In this document: in pieces, positions 1 through 10,117 of the stretch | Layout: every line of letters starts with the position of its first letter | Position numbering within the stretch: position 1 is the stretch's first letter | Assembly (NCBI RefSeq): GCF_001665835.1 | Contig: NZ_LZSX01000073.1 | Span: forward strand, 62,001-126,000 | DNA length: 64,000 bases | Direction: 5' to 3' | Source: Mycobacterium colombiense | Lineage (GTDB): Bacteria; Actinomycetota; Actinomycetes; Mycobacteriales; Mycobacteriaceae | The notes under the pieces: generated by a model | What the model saw: the letters and a program-made list of their open reading frames with translations, nothing else | Databases searched by the model: none | What the model was told of the DNA's origin: nothing | Program-made: the position numbers and the translations under genes

Positions 1-137
1 TCGGTGATGTCGGTGCGCAGCAGCGCACGCACGAACGCCATCGGCTTGCGCCGCGATCCCCAGCCGCCGATACCGATGGTCATGCCGCTGCGCAATTGCG
101 CGACGGCCTCGTCGAGGGTGGTTCTCTTGTCGGCCAC
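1..137 (-). CDS. ipdA: IpdA N-terminus (HIP-CoA ring hydrolase alpha subunit), partial
   Basis: The first 45 codons of a gene that runs off the left edge. It opens with GTG at 137-135, sharing one base with the echA20 stop (TAGTG), so the two are translationally coupled. The visible residues include TIGIGGWGSRRKPMAFVRAL, the nucleotide/CoA-binding start of CoA-transferase family I proteins, and resemble Mtb Rv3551. In Mtb, IpdA pairs with IpdB to open the last steroid ring (ring C) of the HIP-derived CoA thioester. Only the N-terminus is visible, so family assignment rests on that motif plus the echA20-ipdA order. Confidence 0.82.
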   Translation of the reverse strand, partial: MADKRTTLDEAVAQLRSGMTIGIGGWGSRRKPMAFVRALLRTDIT

Positions 138-892
138 TACTGCTTGCCCTTCTCGGTACCGGCGAACGCGTCACGGTGCTCGTCGGACACCCCGGCGAGA
201 TTGAGCTCGAACGTAAAGCCTTGCTCCATGCGGTAACTCGAGTTGACTCGTTGCACGTCGATCAGGTTCAGCGCTTCCTTGGCCGCGCGGATGACGCGGG
301 TGTCCTTGGCGGCGATGTCGCGCGCGACCCGCAGGGCGGCCTCGTCGAGCTCGTCGCGCGGCACCACCTCGTGCACCGAACCGAAGTGGTGCAGGGTGGC
401 GGCGTCGACGGTGGCGGCGGTGAAGAACAGCCGCCGCATCATGTGCTGCGGAACCAGTCGCGACAGGTGCGTCGCCGCGCCGAGCGCGCCGCGCTCCACC
501 TCCGGCAGCCCGAAGGTGGCGTCGTCGGAGGCCACGATGACGTCGGAGTTGCCGACCAACCCGATGCCGCCGCCGACGCAGAACCCGTTGACGGCGGCGA
601 CGACGGGCACCGCGCACTCGTAGACCGCGCGGAACGCCGCGAAGCAGCCGCGGTTGGCGTCGATCAGCGCGGTGAATCCCTCGGTGCGCTGCATCTCCTT
701 GATGTCGACCCCGGCGTTGAAGCCGCGGCCCTCGGCGCGCAGGATCACCACGTGGGTGTTGAGATCTTGGCCGGCCGCGGTGATGGTGTCGGCAAGTTCG
801 AACCAGCCGCGCGACGGGATGGCGTTGACGGGCGGGAAGTCGACGGTGACCGCGACGATGCCCGGTTCGGTCGTGGTGGATGTGATGGGCAA
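137..892 (-). CDS. echA20: EchA20, crotonase-fold hydrolase of the steroid C/D-ring pathway
   Basis: A 251-aa crotonase. The oxyanion-hole region NAGVDIKEM lies at residues 59-67 and the second glycine-rich segment GGGIGLVGNSD at 107-117. In Mtb the orthologue (Rv3550) acts as a ring-opening hydrolase in HIP (hexahydroindanone propionate) breakdown, just before IpdAB. The ATG at 892 lies about 30 bp from the KstR2 palindrome at 923-938, and ipdA follows with a 1-nt overlap, so it leads a KstR2-controlled leftward operon. Function is assigned from order and family; the exact reaction is taken from Mtb work. Confidence 0.9.
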   Translation of the reverse strand: MPITSTTTEPGIVAVTVDFPPVNAIPSRGWFELADTITAAGQDLNTHVVILRAEGRGFNAGVDIKEMQRTEGFTALIDANRGCFAAFRAVYECAVPVVAAVNGFCVGGGIGLVGNSDVIVASDDATFGLPEVERGALGAATHLSRLVPQHMMRRLFFTAATVDAATLHHFGSVHEVVPRDELDEAALRVARDIAAKDTRVIRAAKEALNLIDVQRVNSSYRMEQGFTFELNLAGVSDEHRDAFAGTEKGKQ

Positions 893-922
893 GGTGCCAC
901 TTCCTTGTGGGGGTAACTACCT

Positions 923-938
923 AAGCAAGCACTTGCTT
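923..938. promoter_or_regulatory. KstR2 operator
   Basis: A perfect inverted repeat, AAGCAAG-CA-CTTGCTT, in the 60-bp gap between divergent echA20 and the SDR gene at 953. It matches the known KstR2 motif (CAAG/CTTG core), the repressor that responds to HIP-CoA. It ends 14 nt before the GTG of the rightward gene, so it probably overlaps both promoters. Confidence 0.9.
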
Positions 939-952
939 GGTACGCTAGCACA

Positions 953-1747
953 GTGACTCGCGCCGAAGCATGCCCCCCATTTGAAGCCATCAACTTGGGG
1001 CTGGCCGGGCGGGTGGTTCTCGTCACCGGCGGTGTCCGCGGGGTCGGTGCCGGCATCAGCTCCGTTTTCGCCAGGCAGGGCGCGACCGTCGTCACCTGTG
1101 CGCGACGGGCGGTGGACGGATTGCCCTACGAATTCCACTCGTGCGACGTCCGCGACGACGACGCCGTCAAGGGATTGATCGACACCATCGTGGACCGGCA
1201 CGGGCGACTCGACGTCGTCGTCAACAACGCCGGGGGATCGCCCTATGTGCTGACCGCGGAGTCCAGCGCCAAGTTCAACCGCAAGATCATCGAACTCAAT
1301 CTGATTGGTGCGCTGTCGGTTTCGCAGCACGCGAACGCTCACATGCAAGCTCAGCAGCAGGGCGGGTCGATCATCAACATCTGCAGCCTCAGCGGCCGCC
1401 GGCCGTCTCCCGGAACGGGCGCCTATGGGGCGGCCAAGGCCGGCCTGGAAAGCCTGACGCAGACCCTGGCGGTGGAGTGGGGCCCGAAGGTCCGGGTGAA
1501 CGCCTGCGTGGTCGGCATGGTGGAGACCGAGCAATCCGAACTGTTCTACGGCGATGCCGACTCCATCGCGGCGATCTCGAAGAATGTGCCACTCGGCCGG
1601 CTGGCCGAGCCCGCCGATATCGGTTGGGCCACAGCATTTCTGGCCTCAGACATGGCGTCCTACATCAGCGGGGCCTCGTTGGAGGTGCACGGCGGCGGCG
1701 AGCCGCCGCACTATCTGGCCAGCACGAACGCGAGCGCGATCAAGTAG
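953..1747 (+). CDS. Short-chain dehydrogenase (Rv3549c-like), KstR2-controlled
   Basis: A 264-aa classical SDR. The Rossmann motif TGGVRGVGAG is at residues 25-34, NNAG at 91-94, and the catalytic triad candidates are Ser145, Tyr158 and Lys162 (YGAAK). It starts at GTG 953, only 14 nt after the KstR2 operator and without a clear Shine-Dalgarno, so the mRNA may be leaderless. It corresponds in position and sequence to Mtb Rv3549c, whose substrate in the C/D-ring pathway is not settled to my knowledge. It probably oxidises a hydroxyl on a HIP-CoA intermediate (inference from the regulon). Confidence 0.85.
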   Translation: MTRAEACPPFEAINLGLAGRVVLVTGGVRGVGAGISSVFARQGATVVTCARRAVDGLPYEFHSCDVRDDDAVKGLIDTIVDRHGRLDVVVNNAGGSPYVLTAESSAKFNRKIIELNLIGALSVSQHANAHMQAQQQGGSIINICSLSGRRPSPGTGAYGAAKAGLESLTQTLAVEWGPKVRVNACVVGMVETEQSELFYGDADSIAAISKNVPLGRLAEPADIGWATAFLASDMASYISGASLEVHGGGEPPHYLASTNASAIK

Positions 1748-1760
1748 AGGAGACAAAAGC

Positions 1761-2666
1761 ATGGGAGTGGTTGACGGCCGCGTCGTCATCGTCACCGGAG
1801 CGGGCGGCGGTATCGGTCGTGCGCATGCGCTGGCCTTCGCCGAAGAAGGCGCACGTGTGGTGGTCAACGACATCGGGGTGGGCCTGGACGGTTCGCCGGC
1901 CGGCGGTGGCAGCGCCGCCCAGGGTGTGGTCGACGAAATCGTCGCCGCCGGTGGCGAAGCCGTCGCCGACGGATCCAACATCGCCGACTGGGACCAGGCG
2001 GCGAGCCTGATCCAGACCGCCGTCGAAAACTTCGGCGGTCTGGACGTTTTGGTGAACAACGCCGGCATCGTGCGCGACCGGATGATGGCCAACACCAGCG
2101 AAGAGGAGTTCGACGCCGTCATCGCAGTGCACCTCAAGGGGCACTTCGCCACGATGCGCCACGCCGCGGCGTACTGGCGGGGACTGTCCAAGGAGGGCAA
2201 AACCGTTGACGCCCGGATCATCAACACCAGTTCGGGCGCCGGCCTGCAGGGCAGCGTCGGGCAGGGCAACTACAGCGCCGCCAAGGCGGGCATCGCGGCG
2301 ATGACGTTGGTCGCCGCCGCCGAGATGGGGCGCTACGGCGTCACCGTCAACGCCATCGCGCCCTCGGCCCGCACCCGCATGACCGAGACGGTGTTCGCCG
2401 AGATGATGGCGACGCAGGACCAGGACTTCGACGCCATGGCGCCGGAAAACATTTCACCGCTGGTGGTTTGGTTGGGCAGCGCCGAATCGCGCGACGTCAC
2501 CGGCAAGGTGTTCGAGGTCGAGGGCGGCAAGATCCGGGTCGCCGAGGGCTGGGCGCACGGGCCGGAGATCGACAAGGGTGCGAGGTGGGATCCCGCGGAA
2601 CTGGGTCGCGTCGTCGCCGATCTGCTTGCCAAGGCGCGCCGGCCGGTCCCGGTCTACGGCGCCTAG
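1761..2666 (+). CDS. Short-chain dehydrogenase (Rv3548c-like), MFE-2-type
   Basis: A 301-aa SDR. The start is ATG 1761 behind an AGAGGAGA ribosome site 13 nt after the upstream SDR stop; the open frame continues further 5' but inside the upstream gene. TGAGGGIGRAHAL (residues 12-24), NNAG (99-102) and Tyr171/Lys175 (YSAAK) are present. The extended C-terminus after the Rossmann domain resembles hydroxyacyl-CoA dehydrogenases such as Hsd4A rather than FabG. It matches Mtb Rv3548c and is probably co-transcribed with the SDR at 953 from the KstR2-controlled promoter. The substrate is inferred only as a CoA thioester of the ring C/D pathway. Confidence 0.87.
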   Translation: MGVVDGRVVIVTGAGGGIGRAHALAFAEEGARVVVNDIGVGLDGSPAGGGSAAQGVVDEIVAAGGEAVADGSNIADWDQAASLIQTAVENFGGLDVLVNNAGIVRDRMMANTSEEEFDAVIAVHLKGHFATMRHAAAYWRGLSKEGKTVDARIINTSSGAGLQGSVGQGNYSAAKAGIAAMTLVAAAEMGRYGVTVNAIAPSARTRMTETVFAEMMATQDQDFDAMAPENISPLVVWLGSAESRDVTGKVFEVEGGKIRVAEGWAHGPEIDKGARWDPAELGRVVADLLAKARRPVPVYGA

Positions 2667-3115
2667 CGCGGCTCGCACACCACCAGCGGGATCACCCGGT
2701 CGGCGGTTTCGCGGTACTTGCGATAGGGCGGGTACATCCGCGTCAATCGTGGCCAATACCGTTCGCGCTCAGTATCGGTGGCGTCGCGGGCGATCATCTC
2801 CAGGCGTTGGGCGCGGATCTGCACCCGCACGTCGGGATTCTCTTTGAGGTTGAGATACCACCGTGGATCCTCGTCGCGCCCACCGAAGGACGCGGGCAGG
2901 ATCACCCGCTCGCCGTCGCGCAGGTAGAGCGTCGCGGTGGTCCGCGGCTCGTCGGACTCGCGTCCGGTGGTGGTCAACAAGGCCGCCGGGAACCGCAGCA
3001 GCTTGGCGCCGACCTTGCCGTTGGTTCGTCGGTACGCCCAGACATGGGCGCGCGCGAAATACTTGAGCAGCAGCGCAATCGGGCGCGAATTGCGAATCCA
3101 GCGGCGGTCGGACAT
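2663..3115 (-). CDS. F420-dependent Ddn-family nitroreductase, paralogue 1
   Basis: A 150-aa protein of the deazaflavin (F420)-dependent nitroreductase family (split beta-barrel). The start is ATG 3115; the frame stays open upstream but runs into the neighbouring ddn-like gene. Diagnostic segments are LLTTTGRESDEPRTT, DPRWYLNLKENPDV and YPPYRKYRETADRVIP. All three tyrosines of the C-terminal cluster (Mtb Ddn Y130, Y133, Y136) are retained. Its 3' end overlaps the 3' end of the convergent SDR gene by 4 nt. The physiological role is probably quinone or small-molecule reduction with F420H2 at the membrane, known for the family and not specific here. Confidence 0.85.
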   Translation of the reverse strand: MSDRRWIRNSRPIALLLKYFARAHVWAYRRTNGKVGAKLLRFPAALLTTTGRESDEPRTTATLYLRDGERVILPASFGGRDEDPRWYLNLKENPDVRVQIRAQRLEMIARDATDTERERYWPRLTRMYPPYRKYRETADRVIPLVVCEPR

Positions 3116-3153
3116 GGTGCCCAGATGATTCCCTGGCTGGGCCAAATGGAAAC

Positions 3154-4010
<857 letters not shown>

Positions 4011-4034
4011 CAGGAGACGAAAAACGATCGGGCG

Positions 4035-5207
<1,173 letters not shown>

Positions 5208-5208
5208 C

Positions 5209-5222
5209 TAGAACACGTTTCA
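5209..5222. promoter_or_regulatory. KstR operator (fadA5 side)
   Basis: TAGAACACGTTTCA fits the KstR motif T-n2-AAC-n2-GTT-n2-A. It starts 11 nt upstream of the fadA5 ATG, in the divergent fadA5/cyp125 promoter region. KstR is the TetR-type repressor released by cholesterol-derived CoA thioesters. Confidence 0.85.
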
Positions 5223-5287
5223 TTACTCTGACAAGCGAGGATGGTGACCTGCCTTTTATCTGCGCAGGAGGCATGTTTTACTGGCAC

Positions 5288-5301
5288 TAGAACACGTTGC
5301 A
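5288..5301. promoter_or_regulatory. KstR operator (cyp125 side)
   Basis: TAGAACACGTTGCA, the second KstR box in the 132-bp fadA5/cyp125 gap. It ends 29 nt before the cyp125 ATG, with a Shine-Dalgarno (AAGGAG, 5315-5320) between. Each divergent gene thus has its own box. Confidence 0.85.
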
Positions 5302-5330
5302 ATTAGTGTTGTAAAAGGAGCGCACTCTAC

Positions 5331-6581
5331 ATGGCACCCCCCAACATTCCCGCCGACTTCGACTTTCTCGACCCCGACGTCAACCTTGCCGGGTTGCCCG
5401 TCGAGGAGCTTGCCCAGCTGCGTAAGGCAGAGCCGATCCACTGGGTTGACATCCCGAATGGTGCGGGCGGGTTCGAGGACCACGGATACTGGATCGTCAC
5501 CAAGCACGCCGACGTCAAGGAGGTGTCGAAGCGCAGTGACATCTTCTCCAGCTGGATGAACGGCGCCATCCCGACCTGGCCGCCGGAGATGAAGCGTGAG
5601 CAGGTCGAGCTGCAGCGCAGCGTCATGCTCAACATGGACGCGCCGCATCACACCCGGCTGCGCAAGATCATCTCCCGCGGATTCACCCCGCGGGCCATCG
5701 GACGGCTGGAAGCCGAGCTGGCCCAGCGCGCCCAGAACATCGCCGAGAACGCCGCGAAAGAGGGCAGCGGTGACTTCGTCGAACAGGTGTCGTGCGAGCT
5801 GCCCCTGCAGGCCATCGCGGGTCTGCTGGGTGTCCCGCAGGAGGATCGCGACAAGCTCTTCCGCTGGTCTAACGAGATGACCGGCGGCACCGACCCCGAG
5901 TACGCCACCGTTGATCCCGCGCAGTCGTCGATGGAGCTGATCACTTACGCGATGGCCATGGCCGAGGAGCGGGGCAAGAACCCCACCGACGACATCGTCA
6001 CCACGCTCATCGAGGCCGACATCGACGGCGAGAAGCTCTCCGATGACGAGTTCGGCTTCTTCGTGGTGATGCTGGCCGTGGCGGGCAACGAGACGACGCG
6101 GAACTCGATCACGCACGGCATGATCGCGATGGCGAACAACCCCGATCAATGGGAGCTGTTCAAGAAGGAGCGCCCGTCGACCACGGCCGACGAGATCATC
6201 CGTTGGGCCACACCGGTTTCGGCCTTCCAGCGCACCGCCAACGAGGACACCGAGTTGAGCGGCGTGCAGATCAAGAAGGGTCAGCGGGTGGTGATGTCGT
6301 ACCGGTCGGCCAACTTCGACGAAGAGGTCTTCGAGGACCCGCACAGCTTCAACATCCTGCGCGACCCGAACCCGCACGTCGGCTTCGGCGGCACCGGCGC
6401 CCACTACTGCATCGGTGCGAATCTGGCCCGCATGACGATCAACCTGATCTTCAACGCGGTGGCCGATCACATGCCGGACCTCAAGCCGATCGGCGAGCCC
6501 GAGCGGTTGCGGTCGGGCTGGCTCAACGGCATCAAGCATTGGCAGGTCGACTACGTCGGCAAGCCTGCGGTGACCCCCTGA
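5331..6581 (+). CDS. cyp125: CYP125, cholesterol C26/27-hydroxylase
   Basis: A 416-aa cytochrome P450 that oxidises the terminal methyl of the cholesterol/cholestenone side chain, the entry to side-chain degradation. Visible motifs are the I-helix AVAGNETTRNSI, the ExxR motif EIIR, and the heme-binding segment GFGGTGAHYCIGANLAR with ligand Cys360. Mtb CYP125 has a longer N-terminus (433 aa, Cys377), consistent with a 17-residue offset. First gene of a six-gene operon behind the KstR box at 5288; its stop overlaps the fadE28 ATG (TGATG). Confidence 0.95.
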   Translation: MAPPNIPADFDFLDPDVNLAGLPVEELAQLRKAEPIHWVDIPNGAGGFEDHGYWIVTKHADVKEVSKRSDIFSSWMNGAIPTWPPEMKREQVELQRSVMLNMDAPHHTRLRKIISRGFTPRAIGRLEAELAQRAQNIAENAAKEGSGDFVEQVSCELPLQAIAGLLGVPQEDRDKLFRWSNEMTGGTDPEYATVDPAQSSMELITYAMAMAEERGKNPTDDIVTTLIEADIDGEKLSDDEFGFFVVMLAVAGNETTRNSITHGMIAMANNPDQWELFKKERPSTTADEIIRWATPVSAFQRTANEDTELSGVQIKKGQRVVMSYRSANFDEEVFEDPHSFNILRDPNPHVGFGGTGAHYCIGANLARMTINLIFNAVADHMPDLKPIGEPERLRSGWLNGIKHWQVDYVGKPAVTP

Positions 6582-7606
6582 TGGACTTCGATCTCACCGC
6601 GACGCAACAGGCCGTCGCCGATGTGGTGACGTCGGTGTCCGAGCGCGAATTGAGCTGGGACGCTCTGGTCAGCGGCGGTGTGACGGCGCTTCCGGTGCCC
6701 GAACGCCTCGGTGGGGACGGCGTGGGTCTGCCCGAGGTCGCCACCGTGCTGACCGAGATCGGCCGGCACGGCGCCATCACGCCGGCGCTGGCCACCCTGG
6801 GTTTCGGTGTGCTGCCGCTGCTTGATCTGGCCTCCGACGAACAGCAGGACCGGTTTTTGGCCGGCGTCGCCAAGGGCGCGGTCCTGACCGCCGCCCTCAA
6901 CGAGCCGGGTACCGCGCTGCCGGATCGGCCCTCGACCACGTTCGCCAACGGGCGGTTGTCGGGCACCAAGGTCGGCGTCGGCTATGCCGGACAAGCGGAT
7001 TGGATCATCGTCACCGCCGACAGCGCGGTAGTCGTGGTGTCGTCGAAGGCCAACGGGGTCGAGGTGGTTCGAACCCCGACCTCGAACGGCTCCGAGGAGT
7101 ACACGGTCACGTTCGCCGACGTCGCGGTCGCAGACTCCGACGTCCTGGCGAGCGCGACGGCTTCCCGGGTCAACCAGTTGGTGCTGGCCGCCATCGGCGC
7201 CTACGCCGACGGGCTGGTGGCCGGGGCGCTGCGCCTGACCGCCGACTACGTGGCCAACCGCAAGCAGTTCGGCAAGCCGCTGTCGACGTTCCAGACCGTG
7301 GCCGCCCAGCTCGCCGAGGTCTACATCGTCTCGCGGACCATCGATTTAGTGGCGAAGTCCGTTGCCTGGCGGCTGTCGGAAAGGGGCGGATCCGCCCCTC
7401 AAGTACAAGACGATCTGGATGTCCTCGGCTACTGGATCACCTCGCAGGCGCCGCCGGTGATGCAGATCTGCCATCACCTGCACGGCGGGATGGGAATGGA
7501 CATCACCTATCCGATGCACCGGTACTACTCCACGATCAAGGACCTGTCCCGGCTGCTGGGCGGTCCTTCTCATCGTCTCGATCTGGTGGGAGCGCAATGT
7601 TCATAG
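6581..7606 (+). CDS. fadE28: FadE28 (ChsE1), acyl-CoA dehydrogenase subunit
   Basis: A 341-aa acyl-CoA dehydrogenase-fold subunit starting at ATG 6581, overlapping the cyp125 stop by 1 nt. Shorter than a full ACAD. The C-terminal FAD-domain motifs RKQFGKPLSTFQTVAAQLAE and HHLHGGMGMDITYP are clear. In Mtb it forms an alpha2-beta2 heterotetramer with FadE29, which supplies the catalytic glutamate; the pair desaturates the 3-carbon side-chain CoA of the pregnane intermediate. The adjacent, overlapping fadE29 fits obligate co-expression. Confidence 0.92.
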   Translation: MDFDLTATQQAVADVVTSVSERELSWDALVSGGVTALPVPERLGGDGVGLPEVATVLTEIGRHGAITPALATLGFGVLPLLDLASDEQQDRFLAGVAKGAVLTAALNEPGTALPDRPSTTFANGRLSGTKVGVGYAGQADWIIVTADSAVVVVSSKANGVEVVRTPTSNGSEEYTVTFADVAVADSDVLASATASRVNQLVLAAIGAYADGLVAGALRLTADYVANRKQFGKPLSTFQTVAAQLAEVYIVSRTIDLVAKSVAWRLSERGGSAPQVQDDLDVLGYWITSQAPPVMQICHHLHGGMGMDITYPMHRYYSTIKDLSRLLGGPSHRLDLVGAQCS

Positions 7607-8760
7607 ACCTGACCCCGGAGCAGCGCCAGCTCCAAGCGGAACTGCGGGAATACTTTTCGAACCTGATCTCGTCCGACGAGATGAAGGCGATGGAGCAGGA
7701 CCGTCACAACGAGGCCTATCGCGCGGTGATCCGGCGGATGGGCCGCGACGGCAAGCTCGGCGTCGGATGGCCAAAGGAGTTCGGCGGCTTGGGCTTCGGC
7801 CCGATCGAGCAGTCGATCTTCGTGAACGAGGCGCACCGGGCCGACGTGCCGTTGCCCGCGGTGACGTTGCAGACGGTCGGCCCGGTTCTGCAGCAGTTCG
7901 GCAGCGATGAGCAGAAGAAGAAGTTCCTGCCGGCCATCCTGGCGGGTGAGGTGCACTTCGCGATCGGCTACACCGAGCCCGAGGCGGGCACCGACCTGGC
8001 ATCCCTGCGGACCACCGCCGTGCGCCAGGGCGACGAGTACATCGTCAACGGGCAGAAGATCTTCACCACCGGTGCCCACGACGCGGACTACATCTGGCTG
8101 GCCTGCCGCACCGACCCGGAAGCCGTGAAGCACAAGGGCATTTCGATCCTGATCGTCGACACCAAGGATCCCGGTTACTCCTGGACTCCGATCATCCTGT
8201 CCGACGGCGCCCACCACACCAACGCCACCTACTACAACGACGTACGGGTGCCCGCGGACATGTTGGTCGGCGAGGAGAACGGCGGCTGGCGGCTGATCAC
8301 CACCCAGCTCAACAACGAGCGGGTCATGCTGGGCCCCGCGGGCCGCACCGCCGGCATCTACGACCGGGTGCACGCCTGGGCGTCCAAGCCGGGCAGCGAC
8401 GGCGTCACGCCGATCGACCACCAGGACGTCAAGCGGGCGCTCGGTGAGATCCACGCGATGTGGCGGATCAACGAGCTGCTCAACTGGCAGGTGGCCGCCG
8501 CGGGCGAGGACATCAACGTGGCCGACGCCGCATCGACGAAAGTTTTTGGCACCGAGCGCATCCAGTACATCGGCCGGCTCGCCGAGGAAATCGTCGGCAA
8601 GTACGGCAACCCCGCCGATTCGGACACCGCCGACCTGCTCAACTGGCTGGACTCCCAGACCAAGCGCAACCTGGTCATCACCTTCGGCGGGGGCGTGAAC
8701 GAAGTGATGCGCGAGATGATCGCCGCGTCCGGCCTCAAGGTGCCGAGGGTACCTCGATGA
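7597..8760 (+). CDS. fadE29: FadE29 (ChsE2), catalytic acyl-CoA dehydrogenase subunit
   Basis: A 387-aa ACAD. The start ATG 7597 overlaps the fadE28 end by 10 nt; the open frame extends 5' but only as a shadow of fadE28. Catalytic base Glu241 lies in LNNERVMLGP, and EPEAGTDLASLRTTA (residues 128-142) is the N-terminal family signature. It carries the FAD-binding and base functions for the FadE28-FadE29 complex. It ends in an ATGA overlap with chsH2. Confidence 0.94.
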   Translation: MFIDLTPEQRQLQAELREYFSNLISSDEMKAMEQDRHNEAYRAVIRRMGRDGKLGVGWPKEFGGLGFGPIEQSIFVNEAHRADVPLPAVTLQTVGPVLQQFGSDEQKKKFLPAILAGEVHFAIGYTEPEAGTDLASLRTTAVRQGDEYIVNGQKIFTTGAHDADYIWLACRTDPEAVKHKGISILIVDTKDPGYSWTPIILSDGAHHTNATYYNDVRVPADMLVGEENGGWRLITTQLNNERVMLGPAGRTAGIYDRVHAWASKPGSDGVTPIDHQDVKRALGEIHAMWRINELLNWQVAAAGEDINVADAASTKVFGTERIQYIGRLAEEIVGKYGNPADSDTADLLNWLDSQTKRNLVITFGGGVNEVMREMIAASGLKVPRVPR

Positions 8761-9719
8761 CCGATATCAAAGAAGCGGTCGCGGAAATCACCGCCACCGT
8801 CGTCGCTAAGCCGCGGGACGCCCGGGATCCGGTGAACCAGCCGACGATCAACAATTGGGTCGAGGCGCTCGGCGATGCCAACCCGATCTACGTCGACGAG
8901 GCGGCCGCCAAGGCCGCCGGTCATCCCGGAATCGTCGCACCGCCGGCCATGATTCAAGTGTGGACCATGTTCGGACTGGGTGGCGAACGCCCGACCGACG
9001 ACCCCATGGGCCCGATCATGCAGCTGTTCGACGAGGCCGGCTACATCGGTGTGGTCGCGACCAACTGCGAGCAGACCTATCACCGGTATCTGCGCCCGGG
9101 CGAGCAGGTCACCGTCCACTCCGAGATGCGCGACGTGGTCGGCCCCAAGCAGACCGGGCTCGGTGAGGGCTGGTTCATCAACCAGCACATCACCTGGCGG
9201 GTCGGTGACGAGGACGTCGCCGAGATGGCCTGGCGCATCCTGAAGTTCAGGCCACGCGAGGAATCCGGTGCCACTGGCTCCGTCCCGCAGGACCTGGACG
9301 CCGATGCCATGATGCGTCCCGCGGTGTCGCGCGACACCGCCTTCTTCTGGGAGGGCGTCAAAGCGCACGAACTGCGCATCCAGCGCCTCGCCGACGGCAC
9401 CCTGCAGCACCCGCCGGTGCCGGCGGTGTGGCAGGACAAGGCCGAGCCCATCGACTACACGGTCGCCAGCGGCCGCGGCACGGTGTTCAGCTTCGTGGTG
9501 CACCACGCGCCGAAGGTGCCCGGTCGCACGCTTCCGTTCGTGATCGCACTGATCGAACTGGAAGAGGGCGTTCGGATGCTCGGCGAGCTACGTGACGTCG
9601 ACCACCCCGAGATCAAGATCGGAATGCCGGTCCGCGCAACCTATATCGACTTCCCGGCCGGTGAGTCCGGCCCGGAGTGGAGCCTTTACGCCTGGGAGCC
9701 CTTGGGAGATCAAGCATGA
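8757..9719 (+). CDS. chsH2: ChsH2, MaoC-like hydratase with C-terminal DUF35
   Basis: A 320-aa two-domain protein: an N-terminal MaoC/hot-dog domain (about residues 15-165) and a C-terminal DUF35/OB-fold domain (about 190-315; FSFVVHHAPKVPGRTLPFVIALIELEEGVRMLGEL). In Mtb ChsH1-ChsH2 hydrate the unsaturated 3-carbon side-chain CoA, and the DUF35 domain docks the aldolase Ltp2. The classical zinc-ribbon cysteines of DUF35 partners are absent (LADGTLQHPPVPAVWQDKA), as in the Mtb protein. It overlaps fadE29 and chsH1 by 4 nt each. Confidence 0.93.
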   Translation: MTDIKEAVAEITATVVAKPRDARDPVNQPTINNWVEALGDANPIYVDEAAAKAAGHPGIVAPPAMIQVWTMFGLGGERPTDDPMGPIMQLFDEAGYIGVVATNCEQTYHRYLRPGEQVTVHSEMRDVVGPKQTGLGEGWFINQHITWRVGDEDVAEMAWRILKFRPREESGATGSVPQDLDADAMMRPAVSRDTAFFWEGVKAHELRIQRLADGTLQHPPVPAVWQDKAEPIDYTVASGRGTVFSFVVHHAPKVPGRTLPFVIALIELEEGVRMLGELRDVDHPEIKIGMPVRATYIDFPAGESGPEWSLYAWEPLGDQA

Positions 9720-10117
9720 GCGCGCCCGTTGTTGAAGTCGGCACCACCCTGCCCGAACTCAAGCTGCACGGTACGCCGACGTTCATCATCTCAACGGCCC
9801 TGGCCACCAGGGACTTTCAGGATGTGCACCATGACCGGGACCTGGCCCAGGCCAAGGGTTCCAAGGACATCTTCGTCAACATCCTCACCGACACCGGCCT
9901 GGTGCAGCGCTACGTCACCGACTGGGCGGGCCCGAGGGCGCGGATCAAATCGATCGGGCTGCGGCTGGGCGTGCCGTGGTACGCCTACGACACCGTCACC
10001 TTCTCCGGTGAGGTGACCGCGATCGACGACGGTCTGATCACGCTGAAGGTGTTCGGCCGCAACAGCCTTGGTGATCACGTCATCGCTAACGTGACGCTCA
10101 CGATCGGGGGTGCCTGA
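9716..10117 (+). CDS. chsH1: ChsH1, MaoC-like enoyl-CoA hydratase subunit
   Basis: A 133-aa single hot-dog-fold protein and the catalytic partner of ChsH2. ATRDFQDVHHDRD contains Asp33 and His38, equivalent to the catalytic Asp29/His34 of Mtb ChsH1 with a 4-residue offset. Overlaps: ATGA with chsH2, TGATG with ltp2. The tight coupling supports a ChsH1-ChsH2-Ltp2 complex. Confidence 0.93.
   Translation: MSAPVVEVGTTLPELKLHGTPTFIISTALATRDFQDVHHDRDLAQAKGSKDIFVNILTDTGLVQRYVTDWAGPRARIKSIGLRLGVPWYAYDTVTFSGEVTAIDDGLITLKVFGRNSLGDHVIANVTLTIGGA

Noticed and set aside
5256..6539. A 427-codon minus-strand frame over cyp125
   Set aside because: It mirrors cyp125; the P450 heme motif and ExxR on the plus strand show which strand is coding.
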